64,000 bases of DNA from Occallatibacter riparius (GTDB taxonomy: Bacteria; Acidobacteriota; Terriglobia; Terriglobales; Acidobacteriaceae), in the NCBI RefSeq assembly GCF_025264625.1, contig NZ_CP093313.1, positions 6,730,548 to 6,794,547 of the forward strand, read 5' to 3'. This document shows positions 35,701-42,559 of this stretch, piece after piece. Position numbers and translations under genes: made by a program. The notes under the pieces were generated by a model. It saw only the letters and a program-made list of their open reading frames with translations. It made no database searches and was not told where the DNA came from. Positions within the stretch are counted from its first letter, which is position 1; every line of letters starts with the position of its first letter.

Positions 35701-36496
35701 TCCGAACTACCAGCAGATCACCCAGCTGACGAGCCGCGCCAACTCCACCTATGAGGCCGCCATGCTGCGCCTCTCGCGTTCCGGCCGCCGCGGTCTCAGC
35801 CTGAACCTGCGCTACACCTACGCCCACGCCATGGACTGGAACCCCGACGAGGGCGTCCTGCGCGGCCGCGCCAGCGTCCTCGATCCCCTCGATTTTCAGC
35901 AAGAATACGGCGTCAGCGACCTCGACATCCGTCACACCCTTGCCGCCTACGGCGTCTGGCACTCGCCCTGGAAACTCCACGGCCCCGCCGCCCACTTCGC
36001 CAACGGATGGATGCTCTCCGGCATCGGCCAGTACCACTCCGGCCTCCCCTACACCATGCGCACCTCGGGCACGCTCGCGCAGCAGTATGTCGACGGCGGC
36101 CTGGTAGAGGCCCTCGGCCCCGGCATGAACGGATACGGCGGCGCCAACCGCGTCTACGGCGTCGGCCGCAACACCTACCGCTACCCCGCCACTTGGAAAG
36201 CCGACATGCGCCTCGGTAAGCGCTTCTCACTGGGAGGCCAGCGCGAACTCGAGTTCCTCGCGCAAACCTTCAACCTCTTCAATCACCAGAACGTCACCGA
36301 ACTCGAAACCACCGGCTATTACGTCGACTCGTCCACCGCCGCCGGTTCGCTGCCCAAGCTCAACTTCCTCACCGGCGCAAAGCCCGGCCAGACCGAGTTC
36401 GGACAGCCCCTCAACATCAACGCCACTGACAATTACCGTGAGCGCCAATTCGACTTCGGCATCCGCCTCCGCTTCCACCACGACTTCGTGGATTAG
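32774..36496 (+). CDS. TonB-dependent receptor, Oar-like
   Basis: A 1240-residue outer-membrane protein starting at a GTG after GGAAGGG. A signal peptide (FLAILLFAASLAAQSLALG) is followed by a carboxypeptidase-regulatory-like domain (about residues 35-110). A Pro/Ala-rich stretch with TLPPPPPPSMQMPP spans about 135-200. The plug-like motif EIQSLPLPGRDFEAD follows, then a long barrel with ELDRxxR-type strands. It probably transports or binds a large substrate, perhaps a glycan. The last residues are RFHHDFVD, lacking the usual terminal aromatic. The proline-rich insert is unusual for the family. Confidence 0.88.
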   Translation: MGESWVGQQSHCRRPAFLAILLFAASLAAQSLALGSVDGKLTDFYSHPLDGATVLLRNLTTGQEFHVTAGKNGAYRLASLTPGSYELEARTPSGVGHASGITISPGHASRILTAVALADQSALAARDQHTRTYASTPTATLPPPPPPSMQMPPAPLPPSPPDNAEIDRSGITPTTIAVASTTIPPLPPHPALLTLPATAAVRPLNQTGLLLSSAASASIRAALASPLQAPLRLQAEAAQPEPSEAALSTTLSAAEIQSLPLPGRDFEADSLIAPPDVTPTSDDQPLPASRVPSSRPAERVSTHLAFGSQSITRHEDAALLIPSVNEATISSIRLVDSRGSAFPMSATAQTRSGSDQTAGRLHGNAFFFGRQGLLDARNPFTQWVKETAPATATTVPVFTPFLYSPDDHRTRWGLGLGGPLRRNKLFWFAEFDREQRDHPAVATVRHPDNFFAQPSNDELQVLSARLGLTAADPIAAGLTAYSSMLETLAGLLGPTPRTSTENAAFARIDWNAVERHRFTVQAAGTQWNSPGGGLQRLSENYGSHSFGASTGNSLWLLATWTASLSPSLMLETQGSIGRHLLTHPPGTPSPFEQTLNINPWGQLPQMVVDSSYGFSIGNPARFGAGSYPDEHTYAARETVHWMHAGFLFRGGFALRHDADATSFVRNHTGTYHYARLQNFVSDALAFEKYGLADALNPMHQHNCDQRGKAWRDADNQLHGVGYLPCYSWYSQTLGPTQWHLETNDWTGFTAAQWKPGKSLLVTAGLSWNRQQMPPPIALVANPDLPAAGHLPSLGNEWSPRVGLAWGTHESHIPVVRLGYGMYYGRTSNSVLESALTQTGSPKGDLNLFARPTDNLPDKTGGAPPFPYVLAASNGLTQKPGAVEIAPTYRNAEVHQAVAAVEEELPGRVLISVGALASLGRRLPVTADTNFDPALNPGTITYTVTDSTGKGPLKSPQITVPFFASWPAGGADGGRLNPNYQQITQLTSRANSTYEAAMLRLSRSGRRGLSLNLRYTYAHAMDWNPDEGVLRGRASVLDPLDFQQEYGVSDLDIRHTLAAYGVWHSPWKLHGPAAHFANGWMLSGIGQYHSGLPYTMRTSGTLAQQYVDGGLVEALGPGMNGYGGANRVYGVGRNTYRYPATWKADMRLGKRFSLGGQRELEFLAQTFNLFNHQNVTELETTGYYVDSSTAAGSLPKLNFLTGAKPGQTEFGQPLNINATDNYRERQFDFGIRLRFHHDFVD

Positions 36497-36532
36497 AGCA
36501 GTTTCTGCGTCTCAGGAGATGATCGACGCGCC

Positions 36533-36625
36533 CGCGCCGTTAGGCGCAGAGTTTATTAGCCCCGCGTTTCAACGTGGGGGAGTCGGAAGTTGATGTGAGT
36601 TCGGAGTCCCGTAGGGACGGCGGAA
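36533..36625. repeat. dispersed hairpin element B, copy 3
   Basis: GCGCCGTTAGGCGC, then CCCCGCGTTTCAACGTGGGG, then AGTCCC-GTA-GGGAC. Same order as in copies 1 and 2. The middle stem keeps its pairing although both arms differ from copy 1, a compensatory change. It lies downstream of the receptor gene. Confidence 0.82.
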
Positions 36626-36656
36626 AAGTCCCCGATATACCAACCGTGGAAATGCT

Positions 36657-37013
36657 CTAGATGTGCAACAGCGCTGGGTCGAACCACACGTCGAGATACT
36701 CGCCAGCCAGGAGAAATCGAGATCCGGGTGGGAGTCCCAGCAACCGAACCAATTGCGGATACATTCGGTAAATATGGGTCGTGTGAATGGGAGCAAAAAA
36801 GTCCGGAGCTACAGAAAACTGCTCACCGCACCAGATGTACCAGCCAGTGGTGCCAGCTTCGGCCCGATGACGCAGCCCGTTGATCGGCACCAAGCCGTCA
36901 GTGGAGATGGCAAACCCGCTCTTGAGATCTCCAGGCGAAGCGACAAAATCGATCTGTCTCGCAGCACAGAACGCGGCCTGCCGACTGTCTGCGTCAGACT
37001 GAGGAATGGCCAT
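36657..37013 (-). CDS. small protein resembling an immunity-type (Imm33-like) family
   Basis: A 118-residue soluble protein. The body reads STDGLVPINGLRHRAEAG, TTGWYIWCGEQFSVAPDFF, IHTTHIYRMYPQLVRLLGLP and FLLAGEYLDVWFDPALL. The TxGWYIWxGE and GSRFLLAGEYxDVW blocks recall small proteins often annotated as immunity Imm33-like, from memory and not checked. The ATG at 37013 overlaps the stop of the DUF2203 gene (TGATG), so the pair is translationally coupled. No toxin gene is visible. A TTG start at 37016 is possible. Confidence 0.6.
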   Translation of the reverse strand: MAIPQSDADSRQAAFCAARQIDFVASPGDLKSGFAISTDGLVPINGLRHRAEAGTTGWYIWCGEQFSVAPDFFAPIHTTHIYRMYPQLVRLLGLPPGSRFLLAGEYLDVWFDPALLHI

Positions 37014-37456
37014 CAATTCGGCCGCGCCGGCCCCGCATTCTTTCCGCGCCGAAACCGCTCATCCACCGGCTTGCGTCCCTTGAAGCCCGACTCCAGCGTG
37101 TGCCAGTGTTCGATCGAAGTCTCACCCATCCGCCAGCAGAGCAGCACCACCTCGTCATCAAGACGAAACGGAAAATCCAGCAGCCCCGACTCCAGATCCT
37201 TCACCTGCACGCCAATCGCGTCAATCTCGGCCAAGGTCTCGCGCACGCGTTCCAGGTGCCCATCCATCTCCGCGCGCAGCCGCACAACCGACGCAACGTC
37301 CACCTTCATCCCGCCTGACAGATAAATCCGCCGACTCAGCTCGCCGAGCTGGCTCTCGACACCTTCAGCCGCTTCCTTCCCCGCGATGGCGCGCTTAAGT
37401 AGAGACTCAAGCACGGGAAGGAGTGACTGCGCTTCGTCGAGAGTGAATGTCTTCAT
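37013..37456 (-). CDS. DUF2203 family protein
   Basis: A 147-residue soluble protein. It begins MKTFTLDEAQSLLPVLESLL, has a long helix (SVVRLRAEMDGHLERVRETL), and the family motif DLESGLLDFPFRLDDEVVLL then CWRMGETSIEHWHTLESGF. DUF2203 proteins are small cytosolic proteins of unknown role. The open frame begins four codons earlier; MKTFTL is the conserved start. It overlaps the following gene. Confidence 0.85.
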   Translation of the reverse strand: MKTFTLDEAQSLLPVLESLLKRAIAGKEAAEGVESQLGELSRRIYLSGGMKVDVASVVRLRAEMDGHLERVRETLAEIDAIGVQVKDLESGLLDFPFRLDDEVVLLCWRMGETSIEHWHTLESGFKGRKPVDERFRRGKNAGPARPN

Positions 37457-37492
37457 AATTGTCTGCAACTAGGATACGAGAAAAGCAGAGTA

Positions 37493-37517
37493 CAGTGAAC
37501 AGTGGTCAGTTGACACT
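37493..37517. repeat. short CAGTG/GTCAG low-complexity repeat
   Basis: CAGTGAACAGTGGTCAGTTGAC-type wording, with short repeated CAGTG and TCAGT words, between DUF2203 and the VOC gene. Similar simple-word repeats occur at 41126. Confidence 0.35.
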
Positions 37518-37529
37518 CACCGTGACGAG

Positions 37530-37886
37530 CTACTCGTCATCCCCCAAAGGTTCCGTGAACTTCAGCTCATTCCCAAATGCATCCTTCACGCGAAAATCTC
37601 GATTGCCCCAAGGCTTGCGCTCGATCCCCTGAGAGAACTGGACACCGCGTCCGGCAAACTCCTCATACATCTCCGCCAGATCCGGCGTAAACAGGTGCAC
37701 GCCCATCGCTGCCGAGCGGTGCAGCTTGTCCTCGAAAAGGTGCAGAGCAATGCCATCGCGCTCCAAGATGGCGTAACCCTCGGCGCTCTGGCTGGCAAGC
37801 GCGAAGCCAAGCCTTCCATAGAAAGCAATGGCTTCCCCCAGGTTGGAAACAGGCAGTTCCGGAGCAACACGCGTAATCCGGGCCAT
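37530..37886 (-). CDS. VOC (glyoxalase/bleomycin-resistance fold) protein
   Basis: A 118-residue protein with GGAGG five bases before the ATG at 37886. It has ITRVAPELPVSNLGEAIAFY, GIALHLFEDK and a C-terminal KPWGNRDFRVKDAFGNELKF strand. This is one betaalphabetabetabeta module typical of VOC proteins. The metal and substrate residues cannot be set by eye, so the reaction is unknown. An upstream extension to 37982 is open but has no site. Confidence 0.88.
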   Translation of the reverse strand: MARITRVAPELPVSNLGEAIAFYGRLGFALASQSAEGYAILERDGIALHLFEDKLHRSAAMGVHLFTPDLAEMYEEFAGRGVQFSQGIERKPWGNRDFRVKDAFGNELKFTEPLGDDE

Positions 37887-38460
37887 AGGAACCTCCTCGA
37901 CAGCCGGGGACTCGGAGCCGGGGAACGCTCCGAAAAGTAGGACGGGCCGCCGCGCGTTTCCATTTCCTACCCCCGTGTACATTAACGCCGTTTACCTCAG
38001 CTCGCTACTCTCCGAACAGAGCTAACCTCCGCATGCTGGGCACCGCACGATCTTCATCTGCCACAGCCAAGGGCGATGCCCATCCAGCCAGTACCTCGCT
38101 CTCGGCGGCAGCGTCGCCATGACTCTCACCGTCGTCAGCTAAACAGTTTTGCTTGCAACAGCTTGAAAAGAATTACTCAACAGCTTAGTGAACACCGGCA
38201 TTCGGCGGTGTTTAAAAATTGCACCGCTGCAGTTGTGCCGTTAGGCTATGCAAACTGAGCGCTGTTTAACCGCGGAGGAGTCGATTTCGATCCTTCACAC
38301 GAAGGTCCTCACTTTCCACCAAGATGCGCAATATGCCTCGTCTCTTCCTTTGAAGAGCCACTTGAACTTCTGCCGCTAAGCTCCTCGTATCAATCTCCCG
38401 CTCTACACGTTCGTAGGTCTATCCCTCGTCTCTCTGTCCCTAAGGTACCCTTAAACCCAC
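37887..38460. other. intergenic region of 574 bases
   Basis: Between a minus-strand VOC gene and the plus-strand cyclodeaminase gene, so it holds divergent promoters. I see no supported ORF. At 38191-38212 AACACCG and CGGTGTT form a hairpin with an eight-base loop, followed by TAAAAATT. At 38425 a short CTCTCTGTCCC run precedes the next gene. No RNA gene is recognised. Confidence 0.35.
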
Positions 38461-39390
38461 ATGTACATCCCTGAAGAAGAAGTCCGCTCTCTCCTCACCT
38501 GGGAAGCCCTGTTCCCCGCCATCCGCCAGGCCCTCATCGACTTCTCCGCAGGCCCCCGGGCGAATCACATTGTCGATCAGCCCCCGCGCTCGATCCTCCG
38601 CTCCAACCACACCACCGGGCCCAACAACGGCTGGTTCGCCGCCATGCCCGTCATCTACCAGGACGTGATGGCCGTCAAGACCGTCACCTTCTTCCCCGGC
38701 AACGCCAACCTTGGCCTGCACACCCACATGGCCATCATCGAGCTGCTCAGCCGCACCACCGGCCAACCCCTCGCCATCATGGACGGCCGCCTCATCACCG
38801 AAATGCGTACCGCCGCTGTCTCCGCCGTAGCCCTCGATGCTCTGGTCCCCCGCGGAGCCCGCTCCCTCGGCATCCTCGGCTCCGGTGTCCAGGCCCGCTC
38901 CCATCTCGCCGCCTTCCGCCTCCTCCGCCCCGACATCGCCGACGTCCGCATCTGGTCCCGAACCCCCGCCCACGTCGAGGCCTTCGCCGCGGGGACCCAG
39001 ATCCGCGCCACGACCATCGAAGAAGCCGCATCGGCCGACGTCGTCCTCGTCGCTACCGCCTCCCCCACCCCGGTACTCATGGGCCGCTGGCTCAAACCCG
39101 ATGCTCTGGTAATCTCCGTCGGCGCGGTAGGACCCACCGTCCGCGAGCTCGACGACGAAACCCTCCACACCAGCTACATCGTGGCCGAATCCCGCCACGC
39201 GGCCGAGCGCGAATCCGGCGACATCGTCCTCTCCAACTCGAGCGTCCAGGCCGAAATCGGCGAGATCCTCTCCGATCCGGCCAGCCACCCCTTCCCCAAA
39301 AAGGGGCGTGTCCTCTTCAAATCCGTAGGCATGGCCATCGAAGACCTGGTCGCCGCAAAGCTAGTCTGGCAAGCCCGCCAATCCCGCTGA
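38461..39390 (+). CDS. ornithine cyclodeaminase/mu-crystallin family protein
   Basis: A 309-residue Rossmann-fold protein. Family blocks are MPVIYQDVMAVKTVTFFPGN, GLHTHMAIIELLSRTTGQPL, MDGRLITEMRTAAVSAVALD and the NAD loop LGILGSGVQARSHLAAF. The final part has VISVGAVGPTVRELDDETL. Members convert ornithine to proline or act as ketimine or imine reductases, alanine dehydrogenases and similar enzymes. The exact substrate is not decided. No ribosome site is clear before the ATG. Confidence 0.9.
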   Translation: MYIPEEEVRSLLTWEALFPAIRQALIDFSAGPRANHIVDQPPRSILRSNHTTGPNNGWFAAMPVIYQDVMAVKTVTFFPGNANLGLHTHMAIIELLSRTTGQPLAIMDGRLITEMRTAAVSAVALDALVPRGARSLGILGSGVQARSHLAAFRLLRPDIADVRIWSRTPAHVEAFAAGTQIRATTIEEAASADVVLVATASPTPVLMGRWLKPDALVISVGAVGPTVRELDDETLHTSYIVAESRHAAERESGDIVLSNSSVQAEIGEILSDPASHPFPKKGRVLFKSVGMAIEDLVAAKLVWQARQSR

Positions 39391-39498
39391 CCGCATTCGC
39401 ACGAAGTTCCCGTGCCCCATCCTGTCGACTTTGTGCTGTCGACAGGGTGGGAGAGCACGAACCCAATCACGGCGAGTGAGGGGGCGAAAGCCGCCCAC

Positions 39499-39879
39499 CT
39501 ACACATCCGCCCCGAACGCCAGCAGCCGGCCGTCGCAATCCTTAACCACGAATTCACGGCACTTCCACGGCATGTCCCCCAGCCCCCGCGCGAACTCCAC
39601 TCCCTTGGCAGCGTACTCGGCATATAGCGCATCCGCATCCTGCACAAATAGATAGGCATCCAGCAGCTCATCGGCATACTTTTCGGGATTCGCCGTCGGC
39701 GGCTCCGCCCGCCGGAAGTGGATGGCCCGCCCATCCCGCGCCACGATGGCGTACTCCGGCGGTTCGTCCGGAGCCGGGGTCCACGTGCCCAGGCATGCGA
39801 AACCCAGCTTCTCCGCGTACCAGCTAACCGTCCGCGCAATCTCCAGTGTGAAAAAAACGGGCACAATCTTCACGATCAT
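39499..39879 (-). CDS. VOC family protein
   Basis: A 126-residue protein: VPVFFTLEIARTVSWYAEKL, GRAIHFRRAEPPTANPEKY, and the C-terminal PWKCREFVVKDCDGRLLAFG strand. It is a single VOC module, related in layout to the gene at 37530. Substrate unknown. It is convergent to the cyclodeaminase gene. Confidence 0.86.
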   Translation of the reverse strand: MIVKIVPVFFTLEIARTVSWYAEKLGFACLGTWTPAPDEPPEYAIVARDGRAIHFRRAEPPTANPEKYADELLDAYLFVQDADALYAEYAAKGVEFARGLGDMPWKCREFVVKDCDGRLLAFGADV

Positions 39880-40474
39880 GCCCCGCAGTCTACCCCAGAT
39901 TCACGTCCCACCGAAAAGCAACCACCCGCCCTTGGCCCCGGCATCCTATCTTGGAAAGATTCTGCGCCGCGTCGCAGCATATGGCCGGGAATATAGCTCG
40001 AATCCGCATCCGGCCGGCACCGGGCAGCGATATATAAAAAATCTCCGCTGCCCGGAATGCCAAACCGGAACGAATCGAAATAAACAACTCTGAATCAATC
40101 AGATAACACGAGCAACTTAAAGGGAGCCATAAATTATGCCCACCTGCTGGATCAAATAGCGCGTGCTCAGCGATACCTGCCTTGCGCGCCTCCCGGCTGC
40201 ACGCCCCTCGCTCAGCCTGCGAGCCTGCCACTGGAATGAGGTCTGCCTCCGCTGAACGTCGGCGACGGCAGTCACACCGCGGCCTCGATCCCGTCAGCTA
40301 CCCTGTTAACAAAGGCGTCCCGGCCGCAACTTCCGGCCCGCTGGCGCATCTCTTAAGGGACCCATGATTCACCAAACGGCATAAAAATCGGCTTCCTCTT
40401 TCGGAGACAGCCGGGGGCGGAATCACGCCCTCCCATAAACCAGGATCAAGCCTAACTTTCTCAAGGAGTTATTC
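39880..40474. other. long structured leader region of ahpC
   Basis: A 595-base gap. At 40021-40054 CGGGCAGCG and CGCTGCCCG form a perfect nine-base stem with an A/T-rich 16-base loop. AGGGAG then precedes a possible seven-codon ORF (40136-40159). Downstream are more stems, such as CTCGC-TCAGCCT-GCGAG near 40210 and GGGCG-GAATCA-CGCCC near 40419. The gap ends with AAGGAG before ahpC. It reads as an mRNA leader, not as empty spacer. The transcript start was not located. Confidence 0.5.
40136..40159 (+). CDS. possible leader peptide MPTCWIK
   Basis: ATG CCC ACC TGC TGG ATC AAA TAG gives a seven-residue peptide with one Cys and one Trp. AGGGAG lies nine bases before the ATG, a good ribosome site in an otherwise gene-free region. 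It stands 316 bases before ahpC on the same strand. Peptides this short arise by chance, so the ribosome site and the structured setting are the only support. A regulatory upstream ORF sensing Cys, Trp or redox state is an inference. Confidence 0.4.
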   Translation: MPTCWIK

Positions 40475-41017
40475 ATGCTTACAGTTGGAGAAAAGTTCCC
40501 TTCGTTCGAACTTCGCGCCGTAGTCAGCACTGAAAAAGACGAAAACAAGGCGTTCCAGACCATCACCGACAAGTCCTACGAAGGCAAGTGGAAGGTCTAC
40601 TTCTTCTGGCCCAAGGACTTCACCTTCGTCTGCCCCACCGAAATCGCAGCCTTCGGCAAGCTCAACCAGGAGTTCCAGGACCGCGACGCCCAGCTCCTCG
40701 GCGCCTCCATCGACTCCGAGTACGTCCACCGCGCCTGGCGTGAGCACCACCCCGACCTCAACAATCTGCCCTACCCCATGCTCTCCGACATCAAGCGCGA
40801 CCTGTCTGAGCAGCTCGGCATCCTCGACCTCAAGGCCGGCGTAGCCCAGCGCGCCACCTTCATCGTCGACCCCGACAACGTGATCCGCTTCGTCTACGTC
40901 ACCGACCTCTCCGTGGGCCGCAACCCCCAGGAAGTCCTCCGCGTGCTCGACGCCCTGCAGACCGACGAGCTCTGCCCCTGCAATTGGCAGAAGGGCCAGG
41001 AAACCCTGAACGCGTAA
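40475..41017 (+). CDS. ahpC: alkyl hydroperoxide reductase AhpC (mycobacterial type)
   Basis: A 180-residue peroxiredoxin. The peroxidatic cysteine is C53 in FTFVCPTE. Near the C-terminus is ELCPCNWQKGQETL with C167 and C169, the extra cysteines of the mycobacterial AhpC type that use AhpD. AAGGAG precedes the ATG by seven bases. It reduces organic peroxides and peroxynitrite in the cytosol. ahpD follows on the same strand. No ahpF gene is present nearby, fitting AhpD as the reductant. Confidence 0.95.
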   Translation: MLTVGEKFPSFELRAVVSTEKDENKAFQTITDKSYEGKWKVYFFWPKDFTFVCPTEIAAFGKLNQEFQDRDAQLLGASIDSEYVHRAWREHHPDLNNLPYPMLSDIKRDLSEQLGILDLKAGVAQRATFIVDPDNVIRFVYVTDLSVGRNPQEVLRVLDALQTDELCPCNWQKGQETLNA

Positions 41018-41032
41018 GACTCGACGCGGGTG

Positions 41033-41059
41033 CCCCGTCCTAGCTCTGCTAGGGCGGGG
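41033..41059 (+). other. hairpin after ahpC
   Basis: CCCCGTCCTAGC and GCTAGGGCGGGG pair with one mismatch around TCT. It lies 15 bases past the ahpC stop and is not followed by a T-run. It may reduce read-through into ahpD or protect the ahpC mRNA end. Confidence 0.5.
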
Positions 41060-41125
41060 GGACCTCATCTTGACGGGCTGTCCTGCAGATCTCGAGACAA
41101 AACTTCAGACCTGCACTAACCCAAA

Positions 41126-41157
41126 ACTATGAACTGTGAACTAAGAACTGCGAACTT
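41126..41157. repeat. GAACTG-type low-complexity repeat
   Basis: The stretch repeats AACTATG, AACTGTG, AACTAAG, AACTGCG and AACTT with a 7-8 base period, ending just before the ahpD start. Confidence 0.5.
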
Positions 41158-41163
41158 AAAGCC

Positions 41164-41727
41164 ATGACCCTAGACGCCCTGATCGATACACTTCCTACGT
41201 ACGCCAAGGACCTCAAGCTCAACTACTCGTCCCTGGTCCGCAACAATACCGAGCTCACGCCCCAGCAGCTCTGGGGAACCGTCGTCGCCTCGGCCATCGC
41301 CACCCGCAGCGCCGCCCTTACTGCGGCCGTGCTCCAGGCCGCTCCCGCCCAGCTCAGCCCGCAGGCGCTTGAGGCCGCCCAGGCCGCTGCTGCCATCATG
41401 GGCATGAACAACGTCTTCTACCGCTTCCACCATCTCGCGGCCAACGAGAAGTACTCCACCATGCCGGCCCGCCTGCGCATGAACGGCCTCCGCGGTCACG
41501 GAGTGGAAGAGGTCGACTTCGAGCTCTGGTCACTCGCCGTCTCGGCCATCAACGCCTGCGGCAAGTGCGTCGGCGCGCATGAAAAGGTCGTCCGCGAAAA
41601 GGGCGCAAGCGAAGAGCTGGTGCTCGCCACCGTCCGTGTGGCCTCGGTCATCCATGCCATCGGCGCCGTCCTTGACGCCGTCCACGCCCAGGCAGCGATC
41701 ACCGCCCCTGAACCCGCCCTGGCCTGA
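41164..41727 (+). CDS. ahpD: alkyl hydroperoxide reductase AhpD
   Basis: A 187-residue helical protein. The active site is C132-G-K-C135-V-G-A-H139, with E120 two turns earlier. These match the Glu118, Cys130, Cys133 and His137 set of mycobacterial AhpD with a shift of two. Family blocks LDALIDTLPTYAKDLKLNYS and MGMNNVFYRFHHLA are present. It passes electrons to AhpC, in mycobacteria from a lipoamide protein. It lies 146 bases after ahpC. Confidence 0.95.
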   Translation: MTLDALIDTLPTYAKDLKLNYSSLVRNNTELTPQQLWGTVVASAIATRSAALTAAVLQAAPAQLSPQALEAAQAAAAIMGMNNVFYRFHHLAANEKYSTMPARLRMNGLRGHGVEEVDFELWSLAVSAINACGKCVGAHEKVVREKGASEELVLATVRVASVIHAIGAVLDAVHAQAAITAPEPALA

Positions 41728-41911
41728 TCCAGCCGACTGTTCGGGCGCGGAAATGGGCGCCCCAGGTCTCTCGCTTTTGGTGACCTGGGAAAGCACACCA
41801 CACACTCAGCCACTGCCCTCGTTTTGCTCGCGCCCCATCTTACGGCAGGCGCCCTCGCGACTTCTTCCTGTCGCGAGGACCGAAGGCCACCGCTCCAGCG
41901 CAGTCGAAGAT

Positions 41912-41946
41912 GGCGCCGAAGGCGCGGTCAGCCCCACCGCAGGTGG
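41912..41946. repeat. twin mini-hairpin repeat C, copy 1
   Basis: GCGCC-GAA-GGCGC followed by CCACC-GCA-GGTGG, 35 bases in all. A copy with two differences lies inside the coding frame at 43092-43126. Here it ends seven bases before the stop of the HEAT-like gene. Confidence 0.8.
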
Positions 41947-41953
41947 CAAGTGG

Positions 41954-42538
41954 CTAGTCGAACATGTGCAGCGACCCGCGCTGTTGCCGCTTCCCCTCCG
42001 GCTTTTCCAGCGCCTTCAGCAGAATCCGGCTGCGCGCCCGCATTGCCGGCGTCCCTGACCGGCCGCTCACCCGCAGCAAATCCAGCACCTCCGGCAGGCA
42101 CGCCGGATCCTGCCTCGTCAGATCCGCCATCGCATGCAGCGCCGTCGTCTTCACAATCGAAGATTTGTCCTCGCCCCACGTCGCGAGCACCGCGCGAATC
42201 CGCCGGCATTCGGCCACCGTGAGCGTCATCCGTGGCAAAATCAGCGCGAGATTCCAACGCACCTTGGCCACAGTCGCATCGGCCAGCAGCCCGATCAGTT
42301 CCGCCTTGTACTCTTCGACAACGCGCCGCAGCCCCGCCGAAGCCTCCCGCGTCACTCGTTCCAGGGCGTCGGCCGCGCGGCTCGCCACACCTGGATCATC
42401 GTCCCACAGCAGCTCAATCAGCCCGGGCAGCCGCCGCGGCGCCTCGGCAATCCACTCGACCACCTCAGGCACCCGGCCGCAATCCCACGCACATCGGCCC
42501 ACCGCCAGTTCCGCCCGTAAATCCACTTTGGCAGCCAT
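41954..42538 (-). CDS. HEAT-repeat-like protein
   Basis: A 194-residue helical protein. Paired helices repeat every 35-40 residues: LIELLWDDDPGVASRAADAL, LIGLLADATVAKVRWNLALI and IVKTTALHAMADLTRQD. This is the HEAT/armadillo pattern of protein-binding scaffolds. It is cytosolic by lack of signal. It is followed, 21 bases upstream on the same strand, by the UvrC-like gene, so the two may be co-transcribed. Ligand unknown. Confidence 0.75.
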   Translation of the reverse strand: MAAKVDLRAELAVGRCAWDCGRVPEVVEWIAEAPRRLPGLIELLWDDDPGVASRAADALERVTREASAGLRRVVEEYKAELIGLLADATVAKVRWNLALILPRMTLTVAECRRIRAVLATWGEDKSSIVKTTALHAMADLTRQDPACLPEVLDLLRVSGRSGTPAMRARSRILLKALEKPEGKRQQRGSLHMFD

Positions 42539-42559
42539 CAGGTTCTCAGCTCTATTCTG

